A DNA stretch of 43,749 bases from Fulvivirga sp. (GTDB lineage: Bacteria; Bacteroidota; Bacteroidia; Cytophagales; Cyclobacteriaceae): assembly GCA_028280565.1 (NCBI GenBank), contig JANQLQ010000152.1, positions 1-43,749 of the forward strand. The letters are read 5' to 3'. The translations under genes and the position numbers were made by a program. The notes under the pieces were generated by a model that did not search any database, had not been told where the DNA came from, and saw only the letters and a program-made list of their open reading frames with translations. Positions 27,847-36,143 of the stretch are shown here, piece by piece (position 1 is the first letter of the stretch; each line of letters begins with the position of its first letter).

Positions 27847-27880
27847 AAACAGTCGTTCGGCAGAGCCAAGAGACTGTTTT
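27847..27880 (+). terminator. Terminator-like hairpin after the LytTR gene
   Basis: AAACAGTC (27847-27854) pairs with GACTGTTT (27872-27879) around a 17-base loop, followed by T-rich sequence TTTAGTTTTT. It begins 21 bp after the stop codon, so it is probably the operon terminator, although the loop is long. Confidence 0.55.
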
Positions 27881-27892
27881 TAGTTTTTCGAT

Positions 27893-28082
27893 CACCGAGC
27901 GGCTGTTCTCAAGATACTTTTGTGTGGGCGAATTTGACCAATTCATAAAGCTTTCCCTATCTTGCCACGAAAATCAGGCTGACCTGAATGCGTCCATACT
28001 CTTTGTGCTGTTGATCTTGATCCTGGGGCAAATCGTATTTGTTATTAACTTGGTCGGTGCGTTGGTGAGAAGACGTAGTTAA
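27893..28082 (+). pseudogene. Possible 3' remnant of cytochrome oxidase subunit I
   Basis: The frame ending with TAA at 28080-28082 is open back to 27819 but has no plausible start. Its last 60 residues include ERLFSRYFCVGEFDQF, then ADLN and a hydrophobic segment ILFVLLILILGQIVFVINL before a basic tail. The order R-Y-x-V-x-EF, ADLN, GQxxFxxN resembles the C-terminal end of Bacteroidota heme-copper oxidase subunit I. I infer a decayed gene end left by rearrangement. Similarity is by eye and short; a chance transmembrane-like frame is possible. Confidence 0.35.
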
Positions 28083-28147
28083 ATTATTTCCCTGCTCGTT
28101 CATACTCTGCATTCTTACCTATTCAGTACGAGGCATTTGTAAGGCCT

Positions 28148-28263
28148 TTAACCCGGATCATGCCGTCGCTCACCCTTAAAGGGGAACCAACTGCGCATGC
28201 CCCTTAAGGGGTGAGGGGTGCGATGGATATACCAAACTTAACGGCATTAGATCCGGGTTTAAC
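28148..28263. repeat. Palindromic intergenic element
   Basis: TAACCCGGATCATGCCGT (28149-28166) is nearly the reverse complement of 28241-28262, and inside it CGCTCACCCTTAAAGGGG-like sequence (28166-28184) pairs with CCCCTTAAGGGGTGAGGGG (28200-28218). The element would fold into a long interrupted hairpin. Probably another dispersed repeat family; it fills the gap between the oxidase remnant and the next gene. Confidence 0.6.
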
Positions 28264-28348
28264 AATTTCGTTGACACCGGATCGGTGTCTCTCAGTAAGA
28301 TCACTAACCCACTTTCGAAATCCTTGCTGAGACAGACAAACGACCCCT

Positions 28349-29428
28349 TTAGAAATTGATTCCAAATACAAGTTCAAAACCTATGTCCCTTCTATACACC
28401 CTGGAAGTCTGGAATTGTTGCAAAAAATCAGCCCCTATTACGACCCCGGTTTTTTCCCATGGGATTATTCTTATCCCTTGGCTCGCCCCGGCACCGATTA
28501 TGAAGTTGATGGAGTCATCGCCATCAACATCTTCCAACTCTTCATATCCCAAGGGCATGCTCAAGCTGAACGCTGCATAAAGGCCCGGGATTATTCTTTT
28601 GTACAAATAATAGAACCTAGGACGAATGGTCCTCAAGATGGCAGACTCGTATCCCCTATCCCTGGCTTCGCCTGGTTTCACATTTTCTTGACCTATGGAG
28701 AGCTCATAAGGCCGGATCAGCCCTTTTTTACGGTCTACAAAACCAGTGTAACCGACGGACCAGCCCTCGTGGTAGGTGGTGTTTATTACCTGTACGGTCA
28801 CTAAATTGATCCATCTATCCAGTCTCGAGCTAAAACCGGGGACGGATCCGTCTTTTGGAAAATGGATGGGTTGTATGTCATTTTTATCTCTTGGACGGTT
28901 ATCCACAAAGGCTAACAGGCAGTATTCCAATGCGGCCCGGACCCTCCGTTCGTGGGTATTAAATAGGCTCTCCGTATCGTCTAAACCGAAAACTTGGTCT
29001 TCATTATGTTTAATATGAAAAAGCTCTCGGCTTTCTCCGCCGCTTTCCTCTAAAAAGATCAACTCTACATGTGCCCTGGCAATAGCTACCACCCCCTCGT
29101 TCATTCTTCTCCTTGAATCTTGGATGTTCAAGGCTTTGATTTTGATGGTTATACCCTGGCTGGTTTCCTGCCTGGGGAGGGAAATGTCGGCAAATTCCCG
29201 GACCGCTTTTGAAGCTCCTCCATGTAACCTTAGCTTCACCTCGTATCCCTCCGGGTCTTTAAGCTTGCCCAGGTATTGTTCTTTCCTGCTGTCAATCACT
29301 TTATCAACATAAAACCAGGGGTCGTTTACCTCGAAAGGAACGGTTTTAAGCGAGAGGTTTTGCTGGGCCATTGTCTTAAAATGGACCAAGAAGAATATGA
29401 GAAAAAATAGGTGGCTATACTTCATCAT
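28349..29428 (-). CDS. Secreted protein of unknown function, possibly outer-membrane
   Basis: A protein of about 359 residues with a signal peptide starting MMKYSHLFFLIFFLVHFKTM and ending near MAQQ. I do not recognise a family. The C-terminal half is rich in alternating beta-type sequence (YLYKRIIPGLYAAFSLSMPLGY, VVIGADFLQQF) and it ends in Phe (LVFGINF), features seen in outer-membrane beta proteins. The ATG at 29428 is chosen because it puts the signal peptide at the N-terminus and sits 7 bp after the stop of the upstream gene; an upstream ATG at 29485 would overlap that gene. Confidence 0.6.
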   Translation of the reverse strand: MMKYSHLFFLIFFLVHFKTMAQQNLSLKTVPFEVNDPWFYVDKVIDSRKEQYLGKLKDPEGYEVKLRLHGGASKAVREFADISLPRQETSQGITIKIKALNIQDSRRRMNEGVVAIARAHVELIFLEESGGESRELFHIKHNEDQVFGLDDTESLFNTHERRVRAALEYCLLAFVDNRPRDKNDIQPIHFPKDGSVPGFSSRLDRWINLVTVQVINTTYHEGWSVGYTGFVDRKKGLIRPYELSIGQENVKPGEARDRGYESAILRTIRPRFYYLYKRIIPGLYAAFSLSMPLGYEELEDVDGDDSINFIIGAGASQGIRIIPWEKTGVVIGADFLQQFQTSRVYRRDIGFELVFGINF

Positions 29429-29435
29429 CGACCGG

Positions 29436-29831
29436 TTATTTACAGGATACATAATGCGCTTCATACTCCCTATATGCATCCACATCGTATATCAATACCA
29501 ATGTTTTTGAGGTGGAGTGGACGATGTATATTTTTTCCGACGAGCCCTTGTCATACTTTATTTCTATATAATTCCCATTGGTATTTAGCATCCACGTTCC
29601 TTGCCTTACCTCCCCTTCGGATCTTGACTCCGCCGTCATGTCCTCTTGCAAGAGGATGTAGTCTCCAATTTCTATCTTGGGTACTTTATAATAGTCTTCT
29701 GCATCGGAGTATTTATCTATGTACCAGGTATTGTACAGGTTGTTTTTGTCAATTTTTTGAGCTTGGATACTGTGTGCTGATAAAAACAACATTGCACCGG
29801 ATACAAGCATCTTTCTTACACTATCTATCAT
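29436..29831 (-). CDS. Small secreted protein, lipocalin-like composition
   Basis: A 131-residue exported protein with a signal peptide ending IQAQ (about residue 25). The mature part opens NLYNTWYIDKYSDAEDYY and continues with short beta-type segments (GTWMLNTNGNYIEIKYD), reminiscent of lipocalin-like domains in which an early Trp follows a signal peptide. No family can be named with confidence. It lies 7 bp upstream of the beta-rich secreted protein gene, so the pair is probably one unit. Confidence 0.6.
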   Translation of the reverse strand: MIDSVRKMLVSGAMLFLSAHSIQAQKIDKNNLYNTWYIDKYSDAEDYYKVPKIEIGDYILLQEDMTAESRSEGEVRQGTWMLNTNGNYIEIKYDKGSSEKIYIVHSTSKTLVLIYDVDAYREYEAHYVSCK

Positions 29832-29929
29832 AATTCACTTATTACAAATTTTGTGAGGGTCATTTGCATGCTATCCTAAAACCAGGCAGTCGCTGATCAA
29901 TGTCCTGTTTCTTGGATAGTAAACTATTT

Positions 29930-31093
29930 TCAACTTACAATTTTTTGAACGGCCTCTTTTGCGGATTGTGCTGCGCAGTGTACGCTGCCCCAATCTTCCC
30001 CAGTGGTGTAAGCATCGCCGGCAAAGTATACCTTATCTTCTACCGGCTCGGATAATACACGTACCGACCTCCAATCGGCATGATCGTTGAGATAAGCTCC
30101 CTCGATATAGGGTTCTTCTGACCAGTCCTGGGCGATATGGCGGATGTAATTTGATGTGGCCTGGCCTTGGAAGATCTCATCCAGCTCCGTCAAAATATAG
30201 CTTTGCAGGTCTTTATCGCTCAAAGTAAGATACCTTTTGGCAGGTTCACCTACGGCAAATAATCCCAGTATGTTTTTATCGGTTTTTTGCCCATAAGAAG
30301 CATCAAAGTAGGATACTTGTCCTGATGTTTCCGGGGTTATTTGGAAATCGATGTACGCTGGATAAAACCGCTCGGAAAACTCTAAGAAAACTTTTATTCC
30401 GTCCCATACTACCGTGTCGCTAATGGCTTTTAGTTTGTATTTGGGCAAGGGAGGGTTGAAGTTGATCCCATCATTTTGAAGGATGTTAAGCGGTACAGTC
30501 ACAATGACAGCGTCCGCTGTAAATTCGGCATCTGCTGTTTTTATTGTCACCCCCTTTCCCATGTAATCAATGGAATGTACCGGTGCCTCATATATAATAT
30601 CCTTCGCTACCGGTGGGATCACGTATTCTTCAAAAAAATCCAGCCAAGTGGCAGCTACAAATTTCCGGTAGTTAAAGGAGCCTAAGTCTGATAACAACAG
30701 CTTACCGTCTACCCAAATGCCATATTCGTCGTTTTGATTGTATCCTACGGTATCGACATTAACGGGTACCGTGCTGTCGTTGACAATCTCTTCAAAAATA
30801 CTGGTACTGACGGTAAGCCATTCTGCTCCTAGTGGAATTGGAAAATCGGCAAAATCATCAGTCTTTTTCATTCTCCCGCCATAGCCGGGCCTTGCCTCTA
30901 ATATCTTGAAATCAACCCCAAGCTGCTTCAATAAATACCCGGCGGAAAGCCCGGCTGCTCCTGCGCCAATTATGATCACCTTATCCGGGGAATTACGTAG
31001 CATAGCCATGCTTTTGGCACTGGCGTAAGCCGGAAAAGCGGACACTTGTATTCCTAGAATTGAGGCCAGTTTTAAAAACTCTTTTCTTGTCAT
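29930..31093 (-). CDS. Flavin-containing amine oxidase family protein
   Basis: A 387-residue FAD enzyme of the monoamine oxidase family. MTRKEFLKLASILGI is a Tat-like leader (RK in place of RR), so export is possible. Then come the dinucleotide-binding VIIIGAGAAGLSAGYLL (about 39-55), LEARPGYGGRM, and the C-terminal FAD-contact segment KVYFAGDAYTTGEDWGSVHCA. Substrate unknown: amines, amino acids and other hydride donors are all used in this family. At 387 residues it is slightly short but all key FAD motifs are present. Confidence 0.85.
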   Translation of the reverse strand: MTRKEFLKLASILGIQVSAFPAYASAKSMAMLRNSPDKVIIIGAGAAGLSAGYLLKQLGVDFKILEARPGYGGRMKKTDDFADFPIPLGAEWLTVSTSIFEEIVNDSTVPVNVDTVGYNQNDEYGIWVDGKLLLSDLGSFNYRKFVAATWLDFFEEYVIPPVAKDIIYEAPVHSIDYMGKGVTIKTADAEFTADAVIVTVPLNILQNDGINFNPPLPKYKLKAISDTVVWDGIKVFLEFSERFYPAYIDFQITPETSGQVSYFDASYGQKTDKNILGLFAVGEPAKRYLTLSDKDLQSYILTELDEIFQGQATSNYIRHIAQDWSEEPYIEGAYLNDHADWRSVRVLSEPVEDKVYFAGDAYTTGEDWGSVHCAAQSAKEAVQKIVS

Positions 31094-31233
31094 TATTATT
31101 ACGTTCAGCTTTCCTGGTGATATCCTATGCTTCTTGCGCGTATTTTACCGCAGTTTTATCTTTGTTTCCATCTTTCCCAGTCCTGGAACACCATCCTTTT
31201 CTATCGTGTCGTAAGGGAAATCAGACTTTTGTC

Positions 31234-31344
31234 TTATAGTGGATAAGGTACAAATGCTTCAGTGTTATTTTCGAGGCTCATCCAGCCCAAGAGAATGATA
31301 AACAATACTTGGGCCAAAAATAGTAGTGAATCAAAAAAGTTCAT
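31234..31344 (-). CDS. Candidate 36-residue single-pass membrane protein
   Basis: A short frame starting MNFFDSLLFLAQVLFI and continuing ILLGWMSLENN to TAA. Residues 7-24 form one transmembrane segment. The ATG lies 12 bp after the stop of the preceding - strand gene (31357), the spacing expected for a co-transcribed small protein. Support is only the clean start, length, hydrophobicity and position; no family is known to me. Confidence 0.4.
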   Translation of the reverse strand: MNFFDSLLFLAQVLFIILLGWMSLENNTEAFVPYPL

Positions 31345-31356
31345 TTAACGCCTTTT

Positions 31357-32085
31357 TTAGTTATACTCTTCTAACGCATTAACAAAGTGTTTGTCTTTGG
31401 CAGGGTTTATAAACCAAGGGATGTTAAGAGCTATTGCCCCAACGATCAACGTCGGGGGAACGCTGAAGCTCGTATCACCAGTGCCATCTAGTTCATCATC
31501 ATTTAAAATATCTGCGGCTCCTGCCACAACCAAGCCCGCACCCAAACCGTAAAGTAAAAGTTGGGTTATTCTAAGCTTGTTTCCTCTTTCCACATGTTGC
31601 ATGGACCCGGCATTATCGGCCAGGTCGATTTTCAGGTTGGAATAATTAAGCTTTTTTAAGGGCCTGCTGTCCTTTGAATATTGGAAATATTTACTCTTGT
31701 AATAACTGGCCCCTGTAAAACTCACCACATCTGTATAATAGATATCCACTCTTTCGGAATGGAAGGTTCTTTCTCCCCATATTTCACTACCCATTAATTG
31801 TATAGGTTTAAAGAATTTATACTGCCCGTTTTGATCGGTTCCTTCTACGTGAATCACTCTATCAATAGTTATTTTTTCCCCCTTTTTATCGTGTATTCTA
31901 ACAAATGGCCTTGAAAGAAAACTGTTGTTTGTTAGTAAAGCATATTGCGTTGAAAGAATGTCACCCGTTTTCAAATGCACATTGATCGGACCGTTTTGAG
32001 CCAAAACCAACGTGGGAGATAACACTAAGATTACGAGGTGAATTTTTATTTTGATATTACATTTTCGCCAGCACATCGCATGCAT
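31357..32085 (-). CDS. Exported protein of unknown function
   Basis: A 242-residue protein with an N-terminal signal segment (about 11-30, ending LVLAQ), a beta-rich body (VHLKTGDILSTQ, RIHDKKGEKITIDRVIHVEG) and two hydrophobic stretches near the C-terminus (LLLYGLGAGLVVAGAADIL and PTLIVGAIALNIPWFI). No family recognised. ATG 32085 is used; the ATG at residue 4 is equally possible. It precedes the candidate small membrane protein. Confidence 0.65.
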   Translation of the reverse strand: MHAMCWRKCNIKIKIHLVILVLSPTLVLAQNGPINVHLKTGDILSTQYALLTNNSFLSRPFVRIHDKKGEKITIDRVIHVEGTDQNGQYKFFKPIQLMGSEIWGERTFHSERVDIYYTDVVSFTGASYYKSKYFQYSKDSRPLKKLNYSNLKIDLADNAGSMQHVERGNKLRITQLLLYGLGAGLVVAGAADILNDDELDGTGDTSFSVPPTLIVGAIALNIPWFINPAKDKHFVNALEEYN

Positions 32086-32232
32086 TTTGATTGGTTTTAC
32101 CCGCCATTTTTTGAGCGCCCAAAGATAGCCCTAATGCATTGAAAAGGAGAGTTTTATACTTACGTCATTGAGCCTTTGATCTATTTCATCGATTATAGTT
32201 AAAGATCTATTTATTAATGGATCAATGGGACA

Positions 32233-32415
32233 ACGAGAAGTTAAGTGTAATTGGAAGGTTAATTGTTTTGCCAATCCCGTTCTTAAAGTCGGCAGTTGGC
32301 AATAAGCAATCGGCAACCCCCCTGTTTTGCCTACTGCTGACTGATCGAGAACCTTCCATTACCTGAAGCATAATCATCCTGTACCGGATACGTCATGCGA
32401 GGCTTAACTTAAGAA
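32233..32415 (-). repeat. MITE-like palindromic element, copy 2 (inverted)
   Basis: About 183 bp that match copy 1 when read on the - strand: the end with TTAAGTTAAGCC and TGACGT (32390-32415), the GGTTCTCGATCAGTC stretch (32337-32354), the internal hairpin and the ACACTTAACTT end (32238-32249). The outermost bases differ from GTGTT of the other copies, so this copy looks older. It occupies most of the 372-bp gap between the exported protein and the carbonic anhydrase; no gene is seen in the rest. Confidence 0.7.
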
Positions 32416-32457
32416 GAGACTCCGGGGACTGTTTATCCCAGGGCAGCGTCAACACCT

Positions 32458-33084
32458 TTAGTTTATCGTGTAGATGTCGGTCAATCCTTGAGTAGCGTCA
32501 TCTATGTCGATCTGCAAATCGACCAGGTGGCCGCTTTTAATATCAAATACCCACCCGTGCACTTCTAATGACCCTGCCCGGTAGGCCTTTTGGACGAAAG
32601 ACTTTTCCAATACATTAAGGCATTGCTCCTGTACATTGAGCTCTACCAGTCGTTTGTATTTTTTGTCATCGTCCTGGATAGAATTCAGCTCTTCCTTATG
32701 CAGCCGATAAACATCTTTAATATTTCGTAGGTGAGGGTTCAAAATCCCTAGATCTGTAGTGTCCATGGCAGCTTTTACTCCCCCGCAACCGTAGTGGCCG
32801 CAGACGATGATGTGTTTTACTTTTAAGTGTTCCACGGCATAATTGATTACTGAAAGGGTGTTGAGGTCATAGTTTGAGACTACGTTGGCAATATTTCGGT
32901 GAACAAAGACTTCACCAGGCTGCATCCCCATCATATCTTCTACCGTCACACGGCTATCCGAACAACCAATGTAAAGAAAGTCAGGATGCTGTCCTTTGGA
33001 TAAGTTTTCAAAGAATTTTGTATCTGCCTTCAGCCGTTCAGATACCCATTGTTTATTGTTTTCGAATATTTTTTGAATGTTCAT
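32458..33084 (-). CDS. can: Beta-class carbonic anhydrase
   Basis: A 208-residue zinc enzyme for reversible CO2 hydration in the cytoplasm. Zinc ligands are Cys41, His97 and Cys100 (CSDSR and CGHYGCGG), with the catalytic Asp43/Arg45 pair; HRNIANVV is also conserved. Full length. It lies 60 bp downstream of the bestrophin-like gene on the same strand; bestrophins conduct anions including bicarbonate, so a bicarbonate-handling pair is an attractive inference. Confidence 0.94.
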   Translation of the reverse strand: MNIQKIFENNKQWVSERLKADTKFFENLSKGQHPDFLYIGCSDSRVTVEDMMGMQPGEVFVHRNIANVVSNYDLNTLSVINYAVEHLKVKHIIVCGHYGCGGVKAAMDTTDLGILNPHLRNIKDVYRLHKEELNSIQDDDKKYKRLVELNVQEQCLNVLEKSFVQKAYRAGSLEVHGWVFDIKSGHLVDLQIDIDDATQGLTDIYTIN

Positions 33085-33143
33085 AATTGTGGTGTTTATT
33101 TTATGCGGGTTTACCTAGGTGTAAGTGTTGTTGAAAATGATAT

Positions 33144-34100
33144 TCAAAAAAGCACACCGTGTTCTACCGGTTGCTTTTCGGGTAGGCCAGGTTCTCGCAA
33201 TTGCTCTTTCATGTTACGTTCAATCGTCAAGCTCAGCGCTGTCATCGGGGTATCTTCCATCCTGTTTTCAAATGGATCTTGAGTGCGTTCCCCGAGAATA
33301 TCCAGTGAAAGAAAAACGAAAGAGACCAAGAAAGATACGGGGATCATCGCCCAGCCCAGGCCCCCCACAAGTGCAAAAGGGAGCAATGTGGCATGGATAA
33401 AGACAAACACCCTGGCAAAAAAACTGTAAGGCCTTGGCATAGGTGTATTTTTAATACGTTCGCTACGTCCTTGGATGTTGTTGAATTCTACTAAGGTTTT
33501 ATCGAGCTGTATGAAATGGAAGTCATTGATCCACCCATGATCTCTTGCATATTTGAGATCTTCACCCTGCTGTTGAAGTAAATAGTTCGGAGGGTTTTCC
33601 TTTTTTAAAAAGACGTCGTATTCCTGCTTGTCAAGGAGATGTGCAAGATCAGTGTATTCATTCCTTCCTACGATATATTCCGTTCTATCACGGTTATAGG
33701 CATGTTTCTTCCTCAAAAAAACCCTGAGGGCATGTACAAAAGCCGCGTGTCGCATCACCATTTTACGTTGTAGCGCTTTCCATTCTCCATTTTCCCGCGA
33801 CGCCGCAGGCACAAAGAGTGTGGTGACCTGCCTAGCCCATGCCCGGGAGTAATTGACCAGCAATCCCCATATCTTACGCGCCTCCCACCATCGGTCATAG
33901 GCCTGGTTATTATTGAAACCCAAGAAAATGGCTATGGCAGTGCTTAAAATGGTGATGGTGTATACTGGTAGCGAAACCCGGAGTGATTCCGAATAGGTGT
34001 GTATGAAAAATACACCCAGCGCAAGTATCATGTAGTAGACCAGGCTTTTCCACGCGTAAAGAAAAGTCAGCCTGGGGTCGAGATTTCTTCTAACAATCAT
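33144..34100 (-). CDS. Bestrophin-like chloride/anion channel family protein
   Basis: A 318-residue integral membrane protein (bestrophin/UPF0187). Hydrophobic segments lie near 19-38, 43-62 and in the C-terminal half (FIHATLLPFALVGGLGWAMI, SFLVSFVFLSLD). The family signature GFNNNQAYDRWWEARKIWG follows the second segment. Bacterial members form pentameric cation or anion channels; selectivity cannot be told from sequence. Neighbour of the carbonic anhydrase gene on the same strand. Confidence 0.88.
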   Translation of the reverse strand: MIVRRNLDPRLTFLYAWKSLVYYMILALGVFFIHTYSESLRVSLPVYTITILSTAIAIFLGFNNNQAYDRWWEARKIWGLLVNYSRAWARQVTTLFVPAASRENGEWKALQRKMVMRHAAFVHALRVFLRKKHAYNRDRTEYIVGRNEYTDLAHLLDKQEYDVFLKKENPPNYLLQQQGEDLKYARDHGWINDFHFIQLDKTLVEFNNIQGRSERIKNTPMPRPYSFFARVFVFIHATLLPFALVGGLGWAMIPVSFLVSFVFLSLDILGERTQDPFENRMEDTPMTALSLTIERNMKEQLREPGLPEKQPVEHGVLF

Positions 34101-34110
34101 CGCTGGGCTT

Positions 34111-34968
34111 TTAAAAGGTAGATGGGACGGGTTGTAACCCCACGAGCTTCATACTGATCGTCTTGAGCTTTTGCCTTGCGGTCGTATCGTACGCTTGAGC
34201 GTTAGCTTTAGCCAGGCGCTGGCCCTCAAAATACTTCCCTGTGACGTTGCCCCCTTCTTTTCCTACAGCCAAACGCTTAGTAGCCATAACACCCTCATCA
34301 ATAGAAGCCATACCATACCCAAAGGCTTCAAGGGTCATTTTGGTGGGCATTAAGGTGGCAGGGTGAAGTGCATTCACAGGTATGCCGTAGGGCTCCAGTT
34401 GCTCGGACAAGTCAAAACTGAACATGATCAAGGCTAACTTACTTTGACTGTAGGCATTGATCCCTGAATACCCTTGATCTAGCATCAAATTATCAAAATC
34501 GATCCTACGCTGGCCTACGGACGCGACATTGACGATCCTGGGACCTCCCTGTCCTTCTTGTCCATGAGTTGATGCCTTCAAAAGCGGGAGTAAAGAATGG
34601 GTAAGTAAAAATGCCCCAAGATAATTGACTTGTAAGCGAAGTTCGTAGCCATCTTGACTCAGCCGGCGACCTTCATGACTTTGCCCAGCCCCGACCCCGG
34701 CATTATTGATCAGTACGTGTAAGTTTCTTTCTTGGGCTAAAATATTTTGTGCCATTTGGCGCACGCTTTCCAAAGAAGAAAAGTCCGCTAAATAGGTACT
34801 AACTTTTGCTGCCGAATTCGCGGTTAGAACTTGATCGGCCACTTCTTCCAGCCGGCTTTGGTCCCTGCCGTGCAGCAGAAGATGGTAGCCTTTGTCCGCT
34901 AGATCCAACGCAAGGGCTTTGCCGAGTCCGTCGGTAGCCCCAGTGATAAGAATGTTTTGATGTTTCAT
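34111..34968 (-). CDS. Short-chain dehydrogenase/reductase
   Basis: A 285-residue SDR oxidoreductase of the retinol-dehydrogenase-like subgroup. TGATDGLGKAL near the N-terminus binds NAD(P); LINNAGVG, the Ser in NVASVGQ and the catalytic YSQSK are present. LLLHGRD suggests NADP preference. The substrate is unknown. ATG 34968 was chosen over a TTG at 34995 because it directly precedes the nucleotide-binding strand. It follows the AraC regulator on the same strand after a gap of about 80 bp, suggesting regulation by it. Confidence 0.88.
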   Translation of the reverse strand: MKHQNILITGATDGLGKALALDLADKGYHLLLHGRDQSRLEEVADQVLTANSAAKVSTYLADFSSLESVRQMAQNILAQERNLHVLINNAGVGAGQSHEGRRLSQDGYELRLQVNYLGAFLLTHSLLPLLKASTHGQEGQGGPRIVNVASVGQRRIDFDNLMLDQGYSGINAYSQSKLALIMFSFDLSEQLEPYGIPVNALHPATLMPTKMTLEAFGYGMASIDEGVMATKRLAVGKEGGNVTGKYFEGQRLAKANAQAYDTTARQKLKTISMKLVGLQPVPSTF

Positions 34969-35046
34969 CTTTTTACTCGTTTTTGTTAGGTACAAAGTAA
35001 AAAGGCGGGACCCCGAAAACGCTTATCCAGGTTTCGGAGTAAATTG

Positions 35047-35961
35047 TCAATTCTTCAGGTTGCCCCTGAATTGGCTCGGTGTGATACCCTTAGACATTTT
35101 TTTAAAAAACTTGGTAAAGTGCGCCGAGGAACTAAAATCCAACTCCATGGCTATTTCCTTTAAACTGAGCGAGGTATGGCGCAGGTAGTACTTGGTTTCT
35201 AAAAATATCCTTTTATGGATCCAGTAGAGCGGGCTGGCCCCGGTGCTTTGATGGATAAGTTCAGAAAGGTACTGTGGGGAAAGGCTCATATCCTGCGCAT
35301 ATTCTGCCACTTGCCTTTTCTGGATGAATTGTTTATCCACCATCTTTTTAAAGGTATCAGCGAGCGAATCGCGATGTGCGTTACTGCGCCTTTTCTCTTT
35401 TGGAAGAAACTGCATACAATAATACCGGTGGGCCTCCAGGTGGACTTGGTGCAAGCAAGACCAAATAACAGGATAAGCATCTTCCGATTGCTGCTTTTGC
35501 TCTAAGGCGATCCGCTGCACACACTTTTCTACCCGGTCGAATGTCTCCCCATCCAATTGGAACAATGGGGTGCCTTCACTCGAGTAAAAACCCAACGCTT
35601 TCAACCATGTTTTGTCCGCGTAGTATTGGTCATAAAATGCTTTTTGAAAGCATATATAATACCCGTCAATGTCATCAGAAAGGTTTGATAAAGTATGTAG
35701 CGTACCTGGGGCCAGGAAATGGATAGTCTTTGGTTTGATCTCGTAGTGAACCAATCCAATATCTTTATCTGCACTGCCATATCGATTAAGGGCCAACACA
35801 TAAAAATCCATACGGTTAGGATCGAAGCTTTCTCTCAGCCCCTGGTTAGGGAAAATTGCAATGCCTTGCTGTTCGAAAAGGATACTCCCTGTTTCTTGCT
35901 TCCTGTGCTGCCGGGAGGCTTGTGAAAAATCGTAAAAAGGGATAGGAGATTTGTCCACCAT
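35047..35961 (-). CDS. AraC family transcriptional regulator
   Basis: A 304-residue regulator. The N-terminal part has a cupin-type ligand-binding composition; the C-terminal 100 residues carry two helix-turn-helix units, with DMSLSPQYLSELIHQSTG in the first and LKEIAMELDFSSSAHFTKFF followed by TPSQFR in the second, the AraC signature. The inducer is unknown. The SDR gene downstream on the same strand is the natural candidate target. Confidence 0.9.
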   Translation of the reverse strand: MVDKSPIPFYDFSQASRQHRKQETGSILFEQQGIAIFPNQGLRESFDPNRMDFYVLALNRYGSADKDIGLVHYEIKPKTIHFLAPGTLHTLSNLSDDIDGYYICFQKAFYDQYYADKTWLKALGFYSSEGTPLFQLDGETFDRVEKCVQRIALEQKQQSEDAYPVIWSCLHQVHLEAHRYYCMQFLPKEKRRSNAHRDSLADTFKKMVDKQFIQKRQVAEYAQDMSLSPQYLSELIHQSTGASPLYWIHKRIFLETKYYLRHTSLSLKEIAMELDFSSSAHFTKFFKKMSKGITPSQFRGNLKN

Positions 35962-36143
35962 GAGTTATTAGGCTTTTCAAAGTAGCATTTAAATATCCAC
36001 AACGTGGTAGTATAGCATGTACACTAGGGCCTTTGCTAAAAATATCGGTTTTGCCTTGTATTTTCAAGTAGTTATCTAATGGCAGCAACCGCTAGACAGC
36101 CTAGGTACAGTTATTCTTTATCCCGGTGAAATGACTTGCGGGC

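Noticed and set aside
32458-35961. A defence or phage-derived island
   Set aside because: The genes are ordinary metabolic, channel and regulatory families, with no integrase, nuclease, toxin-antitoxin or phage feature.
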